Part shown: piece by piece, positions 47,593 through 59,891 of the stretch | How the letters are laid out: the number at the start of each line of letters is the position of its first letter | How positions within the stretch are numbered: position 1 is the first letter of the stretch | Assembly: GCA_027625915.1 (NCBI GenBank) | Contig: JANTQA010000032.1 | Location: 13,532,001 to 13,596,000 of the forward strand | Direction of reading: 5' to 3' | From: Anaeramoeba flamelloides | Taxonomy: Eukaryota; Metamonada; Anaeramoebidae | Length of the DNA: 64,000 nucleotides | Notes under the pieces: generated by a model | The model's database searches: none | What the model was told of the DNA's origin: nothing | Seen by the model: the letters and a program-made list of their open reading frames with translations, nothing else | Program-made: the position numbers and the translations under genes

Positions 47593-47854
47593 TTAGAATT
47601 GAATAACAACTGAAACAAAAACAGAATTCAAATCTAAAAACAAAAAAACAAAAAAAAAAAAAAATACCAATTCTCCAAGAATTAAACCAAAATTCGATTG
47701 ATGTGCAATCACCACGTTTATTAAAAACGGTTGCACTTCCATGGTGCTCTTGTCCTTCGTCTTTTCCGTATTGAAAATACCTAATTTCTCCAGTCTTCTC
47801 GTCGGTTTCACTTTTGAAGGGAAGAGTAGAAGTTGACTCCAATAAAATATCCAT
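47593..47854 (-). CDS. Small unknown protein, two exons
   Basis: Exon 1 is 47854-47668 and exon 2 is 47609-47593, joined across a 58-nt T-rich intron (GTATTT...TTTCAG), giving 67 residues. Visible sequence: a compact, mixed polar/aromatic protein with IRYFQYGKDEGQEHHGSA and IEFWFNSW and the spliced end VVIQF. No signal peptide, no membrane helix. I do not recognise the family. Read without splicing, the frame stays open to 47486 and would add a Phe-rich stretch that looks like translated intron, so splicing is preferred. Exon 1 has higher complexity and G+C than its flanks, supporting a gene. Confidence 0.6.
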
Positions 47855-47859
47855 TTTCG

Positions 47860-49015
47860 AGAAACTAAAAAAGATAAAAAATGATTTTAATCAGTCATTT
47901 TCCTTTTTTTGGTCCTTAATTTTTTAGGTTTTACTTAAAAAGTCATTCCAGTAAAAAACACTCCGAAAAATATTTACACTATTATGGTGTTGTTGGTTCA
48001 GGTTTAGATTCTCCAATAAAGATTATTTATCAAATTATCGAATAAATATCGTAAAAAAATATTTTTCGAATTTCCAATTTCTTTTTGTGGTTTAAAATTT
48101 AAAAAAATTGACATCCCAAAAAGAATTGTACCTGATCACCCCAACCACAACAATTAATTTGTACACAAAATGTTTGATTTTAAGAGTTCTATATTACTCG
48201 ATGTGAAAATCGAACTTTTTTATTAGCCTAACAAACATAGGATCTGTTTCTGAATGAAATTTTTCATTTTAGCTTTAAATTAAAAAAAAAACAAAGAATT
48301 TTCTTGGTTTAAAAGCAAACTTACTTTGAGAAAGAAGTTGGTTTTGGGCATCTTTTAAATAGTACTATTTGGGAGTAGAGAGACTACAATATCAAAAATT
48401 GAAAACAAATAAAAACTTATTTTGCCTGTTTTGGACTTGTATCACTATCATCAATGTAAATCCTTAAAAAAAAGAGGTTTTCAGAGCTTGTTAATTCAGA
48501 GATTTAAGTAATATACTTAAAACCAGCTGAAATTTGTCAGACAATATTACTTTTACAAATTATATTAAAGCTTATTTTAAATCGATTTTTGAAGAATTAG
48601 GTCGATGTTTTTTTCACATGAAAAAAGATTATCTTATTTATGAGGTTATTGTTTTTTTGTTATTTTGAGCCTTAAAGGTTTGATTTGTAACATAGTTTGT
48701 CTTTTACGAGTAGCTTGAAAAGGTATTTTTTAAAAAAATCTTTTTTTAGCTTCCAAATTTTATTTAGAAAAGTGTAAGAGGTTGAGTGGGTTTTAATCAA
48801 AAATAAGGAATTAATAATTCACTGTTGAAATATTTTTCAAAGTTAAGTTGAAAATTTTTAAAAATATCAAAAAGAACGTTTCAGAAATCAAGTAATCAAG
48901 AAATGACAAATTAGAATATTTTTTTTGTTAATTTTGAGATTCAATAATCATAACTTACAGTCAGATCAACTTTTTGAGGATAAACTTTTAACAATTCTTA
49001 AGGCACAGAAATTAC
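47860..49015. other. Intergenic, nothing recognised
   Basis: Upstream flank of the small unknown gene. AT-rich, no protein-like frame or matched repeat. Confidence 0.35.
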
Positions 49016-49019
49016 TTTA

Positions 49020-49510
49020 ATTACTGTAGCAAAAAGAAAGCGTGCAAAAAAAAATTTAATCAGTCTTTCAAAATACAAAGTGTGTTTTTTTGTTATAGAA
49101 AACCTACACATCAACCGATCAAAGAAACAAATAATAAACACTAAATTAATTTTGTATTGTTTTTTTATATTACTATTATTTAAATAGAAATTCTAAAAAT
49201 GAAAAGAATCAAATTGGAAAATTTATCCAAAAATAGAGTAAATTTCTGATAGAAAATTTTTATTATTAAAAAATCAAAAAATTTTAATAAAATTAAGAAT
49301 TATATGAAAAATTTTTGAATATTTGAATTAATTCCTAATTTAAATCTTACTGAAAATATCCAAAGGTTTATTTTCAAAATGGATTTGAACTTAGGAATAC
49401 TATTGGGTAGTAAATTGTATGTTGCCTTGGAACAAGAAAAAAAAAGCACAGATTATCTTTTGAAACATGGATTATATTCGTTGTGTATCTATTATTTTGA
49501 TCACCGTATA
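49020..49510 (+). mobile_element. Family H Tc1/mariner-like MITE, copy 3
   Basis: Ends TTACTGTAGCAAAAAGAAAG and TATTATTTTGATCACCGTA. Interior matches the copies at 20990 and 25020 (CCTACACATCAACCGATCAA, GAAACATGGATTATATTCGT). Followed immediately by a partial family G copy (49505-49620). Confidence 0.7.
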
Positions 49511-49604
49511 GCAACTTTTTTAGTATTTTTTATTTTACACAATTTATTTTACTAGAATTTGAATTTTGTATTGATTTGGAATTTTTTGTTCCTTAAATTT
49601 CGTT

Positions 49605-49905
49605 GAAATTTTTACCAACAATTGTTGATCGATCAAATGATAAGATAACATCAGTCAATCACGTAGAATTTTTCTATTTAAAAAACTCAAAACTAACCTT
49701 CTTTCGACTATCAAAAAAAATTCCAGATCTAACAAAACAAATTAAGTAACTCGAAAAAAACGGAAATGAAAAGAAAAGAAAAAAGATGAAAAATGAAATA
49801 GTTTGTAAAATCAGAATTTATTTTCAAATTGAATGCAAAGTGTAGTATTTTTATTCTTTCAACTGTTTAAACTGGGATCAAATTTTGAAAATTTAGTTTA
49901 ATTTT
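49605..49905 (+). mobile_element. Family B repeat, partial copy
   Basis: Matches 40520-40800: ACCAACAATTGTTGATCGAT, AAATGATAAGATAACATC, GAAATAGTTTGTAAAATC. Inserted next to a family G remnant, forming an H-G-B-B-C-A run of repeats from 49.0 to 52.3 kb. Confidence 0.6.
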
Positions 49906-50099
49906 CGTATCAAGAGTCCAACTGACTGGACATATTATAACTCTCTAGACGTTAAAAGAGTTATTTATCATTTTAAAAAAGTATCTTTAATATTTTTTAT
50001 AAGGAAAAATAATAAAAATTTATAATGTTTTTAAGAACCCAGGAGGAATTTCGTTGTATTTATCACTAAAATGATAATTCAAAACAACATTTTAGAAAA

Positions 50100-51027
50100 T
50101 ACAGACTTTAAATATAATCTAAACACAAATTCAAAATATTTAACATCCAAAATTAAATTTGTAAAAAAAAATCCTATTTAATCAAATCTAGAAGAAATAT
50201 CAGAATAGAACCATTGGATAATTGTAATTTGAACACTTGTTTATATATTACAATACTCACAAAACAACAAATAAATAATTATCAATACAGATAAACCAAG
50301 GGTATGTCAAAAATTTTGGAGAGAGTAAAACAAAAAAATGGATTACTATATTTATTTAAATTATATTAGGAATATTGATCGATCAAATCGTATCATTGAA
50401 AAATTTTATTTGGGTTCTTCTATTTTGAACAAATAAAACTTGAGTTTTATACTCAAATATTCAAAAAAAATTGATTAACTGGAATAAGTTATGTAAAAAT
50501 AAAAAGAACATAAAAACGAAAACGAAAAGATGAAAAAATGATTTTGATATTTAAAAAAATTCAAAATTATTTCCAATTTGAATGAAATGGTATTATTGTG
50601 ATTGTTTGGACAGTTTTAACTGTATGGAAAATTTTGAATTTTTGTATATTTTTTTATTTATAATTTTTTCAACTTTTGTTTCTATTCCTAAAAACATGTA
50701 CAAAAAAAAGAAGGATAAAAAACATAACCGAAAAGATTGAAGACAAATAATTGAACAGATAAAGAAATTGAAAAAAAAAAAAAAACTCAAGTTACCATCT
50801 ATATTTTAAAACCAAAGACAAGCCGCAATTGAAAAAATAAAATAAAACAAGAAATATTTGATATTGATTAGGATTTATTGGTAAGGTTTGAGTGCTCAAG
50901 AACTATTAATCCGTGAAAGAGAGATTTTTCAAGTAAATAAATTTTTGACACCTAATTCAAAGACTAGTTAAAAGAACCTTTAAATTACAGTCATTAGAAG
51001 TATTTTAAACTCAATTTAGTTTTCTAA
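50100..51027 (+). mobile_element. Family B repeat (to 50865) followed by family C (50868-51027)
   Basis: The B part aligns with 4480-5170 throughout (ATAGAACCATTGG against TTAGAACCATTCA; AATAATTATCAATAC in both). The C part is the reverse complement of 5210-5372. No coding capacity. Confidence 0.65.
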
Positions 51028-51543
51028 AATATTTTATATTGAAAAATATTAGAAATTTTTGAGAAAATAATTATTATTTCAAACACATAGGAAGATGTAC
51101 AACACAAATAAAAACAAAAAACAAGTTAGGTTATTGTACCTAATAATTTGCAGGACAGGTATCTACATTAAAAACACATGAGAGGATATTAAACTAAATA
51201 AACCAACAAATAAATTCAAATTTCGGTCTTTCAGATTTAAGGGTAAAGAACTGAGATTCCGAACCCAATAGAAAAAGAAACACATTTATAGAACAAATAA
51301 ATAAGAAAAAATAAAGTTATCGAACTAAGCAAAAATTCAAAAATTTGAAATCAACAATGAAAACAGTTCAAATACCCTAAATATCACAGTTTCATTCTAA
51401 TAAGCAAATATGGAGTTTTTTAAAAATATTTTTCTCATTTTTTATTACTGTTAATATTTTTTTATTTTTTTTTCCAATTATCAAATCATTTTCATTAATG
51501 GAACAAATTCTTTCAACAATTGATATAAGTTAAAATTGGGTTT

Positions 51544-52301
51544 TATGGGATTATAATCAACCAATGAGAAGTATAAGATTAATATATTTTGTTATTGGGT
51601 GTAACCATATTAGTTCTACAAGGTTCAAATTACTCTAAAAAAAATAATTTGTAGTAATATTTGTTGATCTCATCAATTAAAAATGATCATAAGTATTTGA
51701 AAAAAACTCAACAATTTCAGAAAAAAATCTGCATTTTGCCACAAATATAAAGGTTGAATTATCAATATTCAGACTCTACAAATTTGCAAAATAAGTTTCT
51801 TAAATTTATGCAAAATGTAGATTAGTTGTTAAAAAAAAACATTTTTTTGTAAAAAATTAAATAAATAACAAATAGATTTTTTTGTCAAATTATTTCTGAA
51901 ATATTGTAAATATATTGATGTTAAAATTAGAAATATAAAAAGGAAACTAAATAAAACAGTCTTTCGGGTTTTATGTTGATGATTATTGAGTAAATCTTTG
52001 AAATTAAAAAATGAAAAAAAAATAGTTACCTTTGGAAGTTCAAAATATGAATTATTAACAACCGGAATATTATTATTTGGGTTTCTATTTTTAGATTTGG
52101 AAAAGGAATTGAAAAAAATTTTTCAACTTAGGAAAAATTTTAAATAGTGATCCTTAGTAAAAAATGTAATAATTTAGTGTGCAATATAGATTTATAATAG
52201 ATTTTTTAGAGCTATTTGAGCCCTGGTGTACTAATATCATTTACAACCAATTACAACATACTTTGATTATAGAGAAATCTATGTTGACTCTAATCCCTTA
52301 A
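51544..52301. mobile_element. Family A MITE, copy 2, upstream of the TMEM60-like gene
   Basis: About 757 bp between TATGGGATTA and TAATCCCTTA. Shares with copy 1 GTTATTGGGTGTAA, AATTAAAAATGATC, GCATTTTGCCACAAATAT and ACAACATACTTTGATTATAG. It ends about 80 bp before the TMEM60-like start codon, so it may contribute promoter, 5' UTR or intron sequence. Confidence 0.85.
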
Positions 52302-52382
52302 AAGAGAAATCCAAAATAATATTTCATTTTTTGTTAATTTAAGAATTTTTTTCTTCCTTTTTTCAGTGTTCTTTCAAAGAAA

Positions 52383-52763
52383 ATGAATTATGGTGGAGTG
52401 TTATTTTGCTTGTCGCTTCTAATTGGAACTATTTTTATTGGGCTTCGTCTTGATAATACCATTGACTGGGATTGGAGTACTGTTTTCATACCATTTTGGG
52501 TCTTTGATGCATTATTTGGATATTTTATTTTAAGCGCGTCCTTACGCCTTGCATTTGAAGGGCAAAGATTACCAAAAAGTGTGTATCTTTTAGTTGTCAA
52601 TTTCATGTACTTGATCCCTTATTTTGTATTCCGTTTAATGCTTGCACGAAAGCTTGATAATTTGAACAGTGTTACCTACACCAAAGCCTTTGGCCCTTTA
52701 TTTTTCATTGGTATATTTTCAATAATAGTAGCTATAATTACACCAACCACAGACGATTATTAG
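52383..52763 (+). CDS. TMEM60/TMEM185-like four-helix membrane protein
   Basis: 126 residues with four hydrophobic helices. It shows the family pattern of helix 1 ending in LRLDNTIDWDW, then STVFIPFWVFDALFGYFIL, and near the C-terminus ARKLDN followed by a helix, matching the LKLD...WNW...FIPVWIFD and KLE...FIPLW layout of TMEM60 (133 residues) and the repeated unit of TMEM185 (Tmemb_185A family). Molecular function of the family is not established. A strong acceptor (CTTCCTTTTTTCAG) lies 16 nt before the ATG, and the frame stays open to it, so either a spliced 5' UTR or an additional short coding exon is likely. It follows a family A element closely. Confidence 0.82.
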   Translation: MNYGGVLFCLSLLIGTIFIGLRLDNTIDWDWSTVFIPFWVFDALFGYFILSASLRLAFEGQRLPKSVYLLVVNFMYLIPYFVFRLMLARKLDNLNSVTYTKAFGPLFFIGIFSIIVAIITPTTDDY

Positions 52764-53607
52764 TATTAAGATAGACTAATTAAATTTGTTGAACATTCTA
52801 TTTTTTGTTATGAAAACGAAAAGTTTAATTCTTTATTTATTTATTCTTTGTTTTGCATTTCAAAAAGAAATAACAAATAAACAAACAAAAACAAAATAAA
52901 AAAATATTAATATGAAACACTATTCTTTTTTACGGACCTTTGTTATTTTTCCTTTTATTCAGCAAAAAAGAAAAAAAAAACAAAAAGATCCAAAAAACAA
53001 AAACAATAACGAATTAAAACCAATTAGTGCATAAATAAATCTAAAAACAAAATGAATTCAAGTTAAGATTTTCGAAACATAAACAACTACACCCAATTGG
53101 ATGAAAATCTTCATTATTAAAATCCAATCAGAAAAGCGTGGTTATGCAAAACGTAGATCGAGTTTTTTTCAAAATGAGGATGGCTTTTCCAAGTTAAATA
53201 ATTATGAAGAAGCGTAGAGAAATATACTTTTGCATTATTAGTGACTGAATAAACAAAAAACTGAAACTCTTGTTAGTCTTTCTATTCAATTTAAAATAAG
53301 GGTTGAAGAAAAAAATAAATACTGGGATCTATAATAAATTGGAAAAAGGTTTCTTTTTTTCTTTTACAAATTGAGTTTTAAAAGAAGTAGGTTGGAGTGT
53401 TTGATTTATATTTGCAAAAAGGAAAACGAAAGTCAAGTGAAAATTTTCTCATTTATTCGGTAAGTGTCAGTAAATAAAAATCAAAAGTTCACCACTTTTA
53501 CAAAACTTTGAGTCTTTCACAGACTTTTGAGAATTTACAAGGCTTTTCAACAACCTTTCACAACACTTTTAAAGGGGAAACTTTTGAAAAGTTAAAAGCA
53601 TTCAGCA

Positions 53608-53815
53608 AATACCCCTTTTAAGGCACAAACTTTGAGTTAAAAATTAAGGTAGAAAAGTAATTCCAAATTAAGGCACATTTTTCAGAAGATTTTTTTACTT
53701 GAGTTTTTTTTTGGTGGAAATGAATTTTTGTGCTTTTATTTGGAAATTCTTTTTGTTCTCTAAATTTTGTTGAAAGTTTTGTCTTTAAAAATGGTAACTG
53801 ACTGTAATAAAAGTT
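53608..53815. mobile_element. Family G mini-element, copy 3
   Basis: Left TACCCCTTTTAAGGCACAAA then CTTTGAG; right AAAGTTTTGTCTTTAAAAAT then GGTAACTGACTGTAA. The ends are inverted repeats. Matches the copy at 20797-20990. Confidence 0.6.
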
Positions 53816-56304
53816 ATGACATTTTTTATAGTGTAAAAAAAAATATCAAATAATCTTTTAACATTAATAATTGTTAAAGTAATATAGTATCTATTTAAAT
53901 TCTAAATCACACAATTAAAGCGATGGTATTCCAAAGAGAATTATTTAACTGAATATAATTAAATATATCATTCATCATTGGCAAGTAAAATACTTTTAAT
54001 TTTTAGATCCCACGCTATATTAATATATCAACTGTTAAAATCAAATTATCAGAAAGAAAATTTTTTATTAAAGTTCAATAAGAAAGCTAAATTAAATGAC
54101 CAAACATATCAATTTTCAATTTATGTTTTATTTTTTTAATAAATGATTGATAAAATATTTGAGTTCTTAAAATAAAAATTTCTATTTCTTAATTGGAATA
54201 TAACAGTTGAGTCACCAGAACTTGAAATTTAATTATTTAAGTTAGGTATTTATTGGCGTGATGTATGGAGTTAATGAATCTATAAACCAATTTGTAACAA
54301 AGTGTAATAAGATTTTTATCTGATTATTCGCTTAATGGGTCTATTTTTGGCGTTTTTTTTTTTCAAATCCTATTTTTTTATCAGAGATTTGCTTATTGAT
54401 CAAAAAAATCTTGTATTAATAATACGGGACTTTTTTTTTTTATTGTTGAATATGGGTGATTCGAAAAAAATCAACCAAAGTTTTTTCTGAAACACTATTA
54501 ATTTAGAGTTTTACTATCCGTGTTATAATTTATTCAATATTATGAGTCATCGGATATATTTTCTTGAAAATGAAAGGAAAAAAAATAGTTTTAATATAGA
54601 TAAAGAGAAGTGAAAGAAAGCAAGTAAAAGTAAAAAAAAAAAAAAAAAAATAGCATTCAAAATAAAAACCTCTTTTTCAATGTTTTTTTGTACCTTGAAT
54701 GTTTATTAGGTTGGTGGTTATTTCTATTTATGTTAAAATTCTAAGATTAATACCTTACTTTGTTTTAATATCTTATTCAAAATTTATGATGAACTAGAGA
54801 TCAAATAAAAAAGGTTACTTAATTAATTTATCAATTTGAAATTTATCGATAGAATACACGATAAAGTGCTGAGTTTTTAAGAATACAAGTGTCTATATGA
54901 AAATTTCAAAATATTTTTGATGTTTTAAAGACTTTTTGTTATTTTTTTGCAAGTTTCCCAAATTTTTGTTTATAAAATCACTGTATAGGATATCAACTCA
55001 ACAACTTTAATCTAGACCAACTTCATATTCAAGATTTTATCGTTAAGTTCAATTTAGTTCAAATTACTTTAGTTAGTATTAAACCATTTTCCTTTACTTC
55101 AGTTTACTACAGTATCACCAAGTTCGTAAAAATATATTCATAAAATATTTCTATTCGTAAAAGATCAATCATGAACATGTTTAACCATTCTTTAGATTAT
55201 TTTTTATTATTATTATGCGTTTGTTCTCTATATACTTAAAAAAAAATATAGTCAAAAATGGAATAGGTGTCCAGACAACTTTCAATTTGGAATTTGTAAA
55301 TTTAAAAATTATCTAAAATCATAAAAATTCTATTTGTCAGAAAATTCCTAAAACTTCAAATAATAGTTTATTTTTAATTACTGTTTTTAAATAAATATAT
55401 AGTAATTCATTAAACTATGTTTTCAATCAATTCCTTATTTTTTATCTAACACCCATTCTATAATTTTGAATCATTTTAAATTAAAAATTTGGTAAAAAAA
55501 TACCTTTTTTTGGATTAGGGATTTATTGTAAATAACTAAGTATTTAGTATTTGGTCTGATAAAAAGAGAATTTTAAAGGGATTAAAATTATGTCTTCTAA
55601 TTAAAAGGGTATCTAAAATAGGAACAATCTTTAAAAGAATTACAAATTTAATTTAATTTTCGAAAATATCATAAAAATTCTTAAAAAGAAAATAAAAAAA
55701 TATAAAAAGAGAGAGAAGAGAGAAAAAAAGAAGAAAAAAAAAAGAAAAAAAAAAGAAGAATAAAAAAACAAATAAGTTGATAAATTTGAATTATGTTAAT
55801 CCATATGAATTTTATAGTGTGTGTGATTGGGTAGTTATTTTGATTTGGGATCCTTTTTTTCTAATAGGTGTTAAGTCATTTGGGGTCAAGAAATATTCTA
55901 TTTAAATATCATAAATTTCTTTAATGTTCATTTTAAGAATTTTTTCATCAATATCCTGTTTGAATAATATATTGAAATCAAAATTTTGGAGTTTTTAGGT
56001 CTTTTAGCATTGTATTCAAGTTTTCACATATTTTTTACAACAATGGAAGAAGTAGTTTACATCATCATTTTTTTGGGGGGGGTCATGGGGATACCTTGGA
56101 ATCTACTCGCTTTCATCATCTGAATTTTTTTGTATTTCTCAAAACTTAATATTAAACCAAGTTTAAATTTAAACAATATATATATATATATATCTATTAA
56201 TTCTTATACAAATATCACAAAAAATAAGATAATGAAATAAGTATTAAATCCGTATCAACATAATTATTAAAAAGAAACAATAAAATAATTTTATTTGAAA
56301 ATTT
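53816..56304. other. Intergenic, no gene supported
   Basis: AT-rich. A purine-rich strand-biased run (AGA, AAG repeats) lies near 55685-55770, and GGGGGG at 56075-56080 is followed by an isolated GC-richer snippet. No protein-like frame. Confidence 0.4.
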
Positions 56305-56610
56305 GTTGAAATTCTACAATACTTTTTAATCGATCAAATGATTAGATGGCATCAAATAATTTCATATGATATTTGTATTTAACTGAATTCAATTTTAACC
56401 TTAAAAATTAGTGGAAAAAATACCAACTTGAATACAATTTTATGTATTTGTTTAAAAGAAATAAAGAAAAACAAAAAATAATACAAATCAAGTAGAAAAT
56501 CAAAATTATTTCCAAATTAAATGGAAGTGAAATATTTTTCTTTATAAAACTGTTTCAAATTAATCATAAAATTTAAATTTTCAGTTTAAATTATTGTTTG
56601 AAGTGGAATT
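56305..56610 (+). mobile_element. Family B repeat, partial copy 5
   Basis: Landmarks AATCGATCAAATGATTAGAT, CAAAATTATTTCCAAATTAA and ATAAAACTGTTTCAAATTA align with the B copy at 4750-5040. The most diverged B copy seen. Confidence 0.5.
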
Positions 56611-58049
56611 TATCTTGTAATTTAATATATATATATATATATATCTTTGAACCCGAAATCAACTAATTGCATTTGAAACAAAATTCTTAATTCCAATTGT
56701 TATGAAAGTATTATATATATTTTATAAAAAAATTATATTACAAAGAAAAATTAATAATTAACAATTTTGGAGTTACATAAATTAAAAAAATAATTTGAAA
56801 AAAATTTTTTTCTTGGTTATGGTGATTTTATTATTTTTCCAATCCAACTTTGTCAAAGAAATATTTTTTTATTTGAAAAGTTTTTCTAGACATCAAAAAA
56901 TTCTTAGTTTTACAGATTACGACACATCACACTTTACTGGAAATTTTTTGGGGAACTTAACACCCCAATATTGCCTAAAATACTTTAATAAATCATTTAT
57001 TCATTGCAATCGATATTTTAACATCATATAGAAAAATTGTTTTATCTATTGATTTCCAGTAACAATATATATATTTGATTCTAAATTATTTAAAAAAAAT
57101 AATATTTTTTTTTATTGTAAAATTTGTAAAATTTTTTTAACAAGGTATTTTTTTACAAATTTATTTCATTTGATTAATAGTTCAAGTCAGATTAATAAAT
57201 GATTGTTTTTTAATTTTTACAGTTTTTTGAATTTTTAGCTTTTTGGAAATCTAGGTATAAAATATAAAATATTATTGAATAAGATACCATATATCAATAT
57301 TTATTTTCAAAGATCCGTATTAATTTAGATTGAAAAATTCAAATTTTTACTAATAGCAGAATTCAAAAATTCAATTTGATTTCAAAGATTATTTTATTAT
57401 CTTTGAATAATATTAAAAAGTTATTTTTTTATTTTATATTTATATTTGGGGCTGATTACTTTTTCTATTAAAAATGTTTTTATCTGTCTAATTCCACTTT
57501 AATAGATAAGATTGTGTTTCAAGTTTTTTTTTACTTAGTTATATCAATATTTCATATTGTTTAAATAACAGTTTTAGGAAATTATTCATATTAAAATTAT
57601 AATTTTGTCCTAAAGAAATGATTTTCCTTTTTCCCTTGATTAGTTATTTATTGAAATTTTTTCAGTAATATATTTTTTTATTTATTTTTTTTTTTATTTT
57701 TTTTCATAAAATTAGTAAAATTGTATGGTTGCTATTATTTATAAATCAATGTACTGAGTATAGAGATACTATTATTGTAATAAAATTAAATATTTCAAAA
57801 ATAAAATAAAAAATAAAAATCTTAATAGAAAATATAAAAATAAATAATTATTTTTTTTTTTCCAAAAATTAAAAAAAAATAGAATAGCATAACTACTTTA
57901 TCTTTGAACTATTTTGAGTTTTTATTATAATTTAAATCTGGATTAAGTACAAATAAGTATATAAATATATTAGCACATCAATATTATTTTAAATCTTTTA
58001 TTTTAAACTTGATGAAATTTTGTCAAATTGGGGGTGCTAGTGGATATAT
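56611..58049. other. Intergenic, nothing recognised
   Basis: AT-rich with a TA microsatellite at 56626-56643. The 78-codon frame at 56795-57031 is Phe-rich with no family likeness and is not called. Confidence 0.35.
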
Positions 58050-58606
58050 AAATTCCTTTAACTCAAAAGGACCCACAAAAAATGAAAAATTCACTTTATT
58101 TTTCAGAATAAACCAAACTTAGATTGTTTAGAAATATTAAAAACAATAAACTTCTTATTAAAATCGATAATCATGAACGAAATCCCCGAAAAAAGCATAA
58201 ATTTGAAAAAAAAAAAAAAAAACAAATTGTTAAAAAAAATTTTGTGCCCTTTTCATTGGATCGTCTTGTGCAAAATTCTCAATTTCTTTGGGAAATTAAA
58301 ATTGTTGGCAATAAGATTTTTGACTGGCAAATGTATGAATTTTAAAAGAAATTACAGATCCTAACTCTTCTTAATGTTAATTTGGAGTTTCAAACATTTT
58401 TTTTAACAAATTTAATAAAAAAAAAAAATAAAAAAGAAAAAAAAAAAAAAAAAAAAAAATTAAAAATACTATTTTACAAAATGAGAAAAAATGATTTTGA
58501 TCTAAAAATTGAAATTTTAGTTTGAGAAGAATAATGAATTAAACTCATAGAGTATGTTATATTTCTTCAATAAAACTGTTCCCCTTTGACTGAAAAAGAG
58601 TTTATC
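58050..58606 (+). mobile_element. Family D element
   Basis: D landmarks: AATGAAAAATTCACTTTA, ATAAACCAAACTTAGATTGT, TTGTGCAAAATTCTCAATTT, CTTCTTAATGTTAATTTGGA and the right end CCCCTTTGACTGAAAAAGAG. The left end is worn. Abuts a family F copy. Confidence 0.7.
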
Positions 58607-58621
58607 TATATATATGCTATT

Positions 58622-59204
58622 TCCAAAAAAGTGGGGTAATTTTATTTTAAAATATATTTATTAAACTCAATTTCCAAAAAAGTATTTAAAATATCCAAAA
58701 TCGTTATCTAATATTTATCGGTTATTAGTAAATATTCAACTTGTATCTTAGTATTGAATTAAATAAAAAATATATATTAAATTTTTACGATCTCAATTTT
58801 ATGTGAAATTTTTTTATATGTGAAAATTGGTTTTTATTATTTTCTTTTTGATTGAAAAAATCATTTTCATAACTTTGTATAATTGCAACAAAATTACCAA
58901 TAGAAATTAAAAAAGATAACTACATACGGTGGTCCAAAAAATCATTTGTACACTTTCCATATTTCCAGTTTTATATTAAAAATGGTCGTACATTGTTTTC
59001 TTAAAAAAAGTACTAATTTTTATTTTCATATTTTGGAAATATTTCAACAAACATATTTTGAAATAAATATCTGTGTAATTGATTCAATTGGTATTAATAT
59101 TAGACTTAATTTGATATTACCAATTAACAAATACCTCCACTAATAAAGATCTTTTTTTTTGAAATGTAAAAAAAAAATTCGCACTTTTTTGGAAATAATT
59201 TATC
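58622..59204. mobile_element. Family F MITE, copy 2 (inverted relative to copy 1)
   Basis: About 583 bp with ends CTATTTCCAAAAAAGTGGGG and GCACTTTTTTGGAAATAA. The interior is the reverse complement of 12612-13206. The segment GGTGGTCCAAAAAATCATTT looks at first like a nested mariner end but has a homologous counterpart in copy 1, so it belongs to the element. Confidence 0.75.
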
Positions 59205-59891
59205 TATGTATATATACTGATAGAATTCCCCTTTTCAAATTACAACAAAAAAATCTTCTTGTTCATCGATTGCTTTTAGTCATTTGAGAAATCAACTTTA
59301 AATCAATAAAATTGAAAAATTAAAACGATTTTTTTGAATATTCACCCCCAATTGTATAAAAGAACTCGAAGGATCAGAAAATGTTATTTTTTAGTTATTT
59401 ATCAAAACAAACAAAAACTTGTTAAAATAATTTGCTTTTAAAGTTGAAAAAATGAAAAAAAATTAAAGTCAAATGTTTAAATCCTATTATTTGAGTTCTT
59501 AATTTGTCAAAATTTTTTTTCAAATGGATTTTCTCTTTTTAATAAACGAATTTTTTACTTGATGCTGAAAAACTCGTAATGTATAGTTTGAACAGCAATG
59601 AAGTAAAAAGCAATTAAATTGATACACCTCTTCAAAAATGAAAAAACAAAATTATGCAAAACTTTTATTAGGTATACCCAAAATTGTTCAAAATGTATAT
59701 ATAATTTCTTTTAATAAATTAAAAATCAATTTCAATAATATAAAGAAAAAGAAAAGAAAAAGAAAAGAATAGAATAGGAAAAACAACAAACAAACAAAAA
59801 AAAAAAAAAAAAACATAAAAACAACATTCGAAAATTTTCAACTTTTAAAAATTTTCACAAATAATTAAATCATTTAAATAAATCATTCGAA

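Noticed and set aside
58925-59145. A nested mariner element starting GGTGGTCCAAAAAATCATTT inside a family F copy
   Set aside because: The same sequence is found, inverted, at the homologous place in the other family F copy, so it is internal to F.
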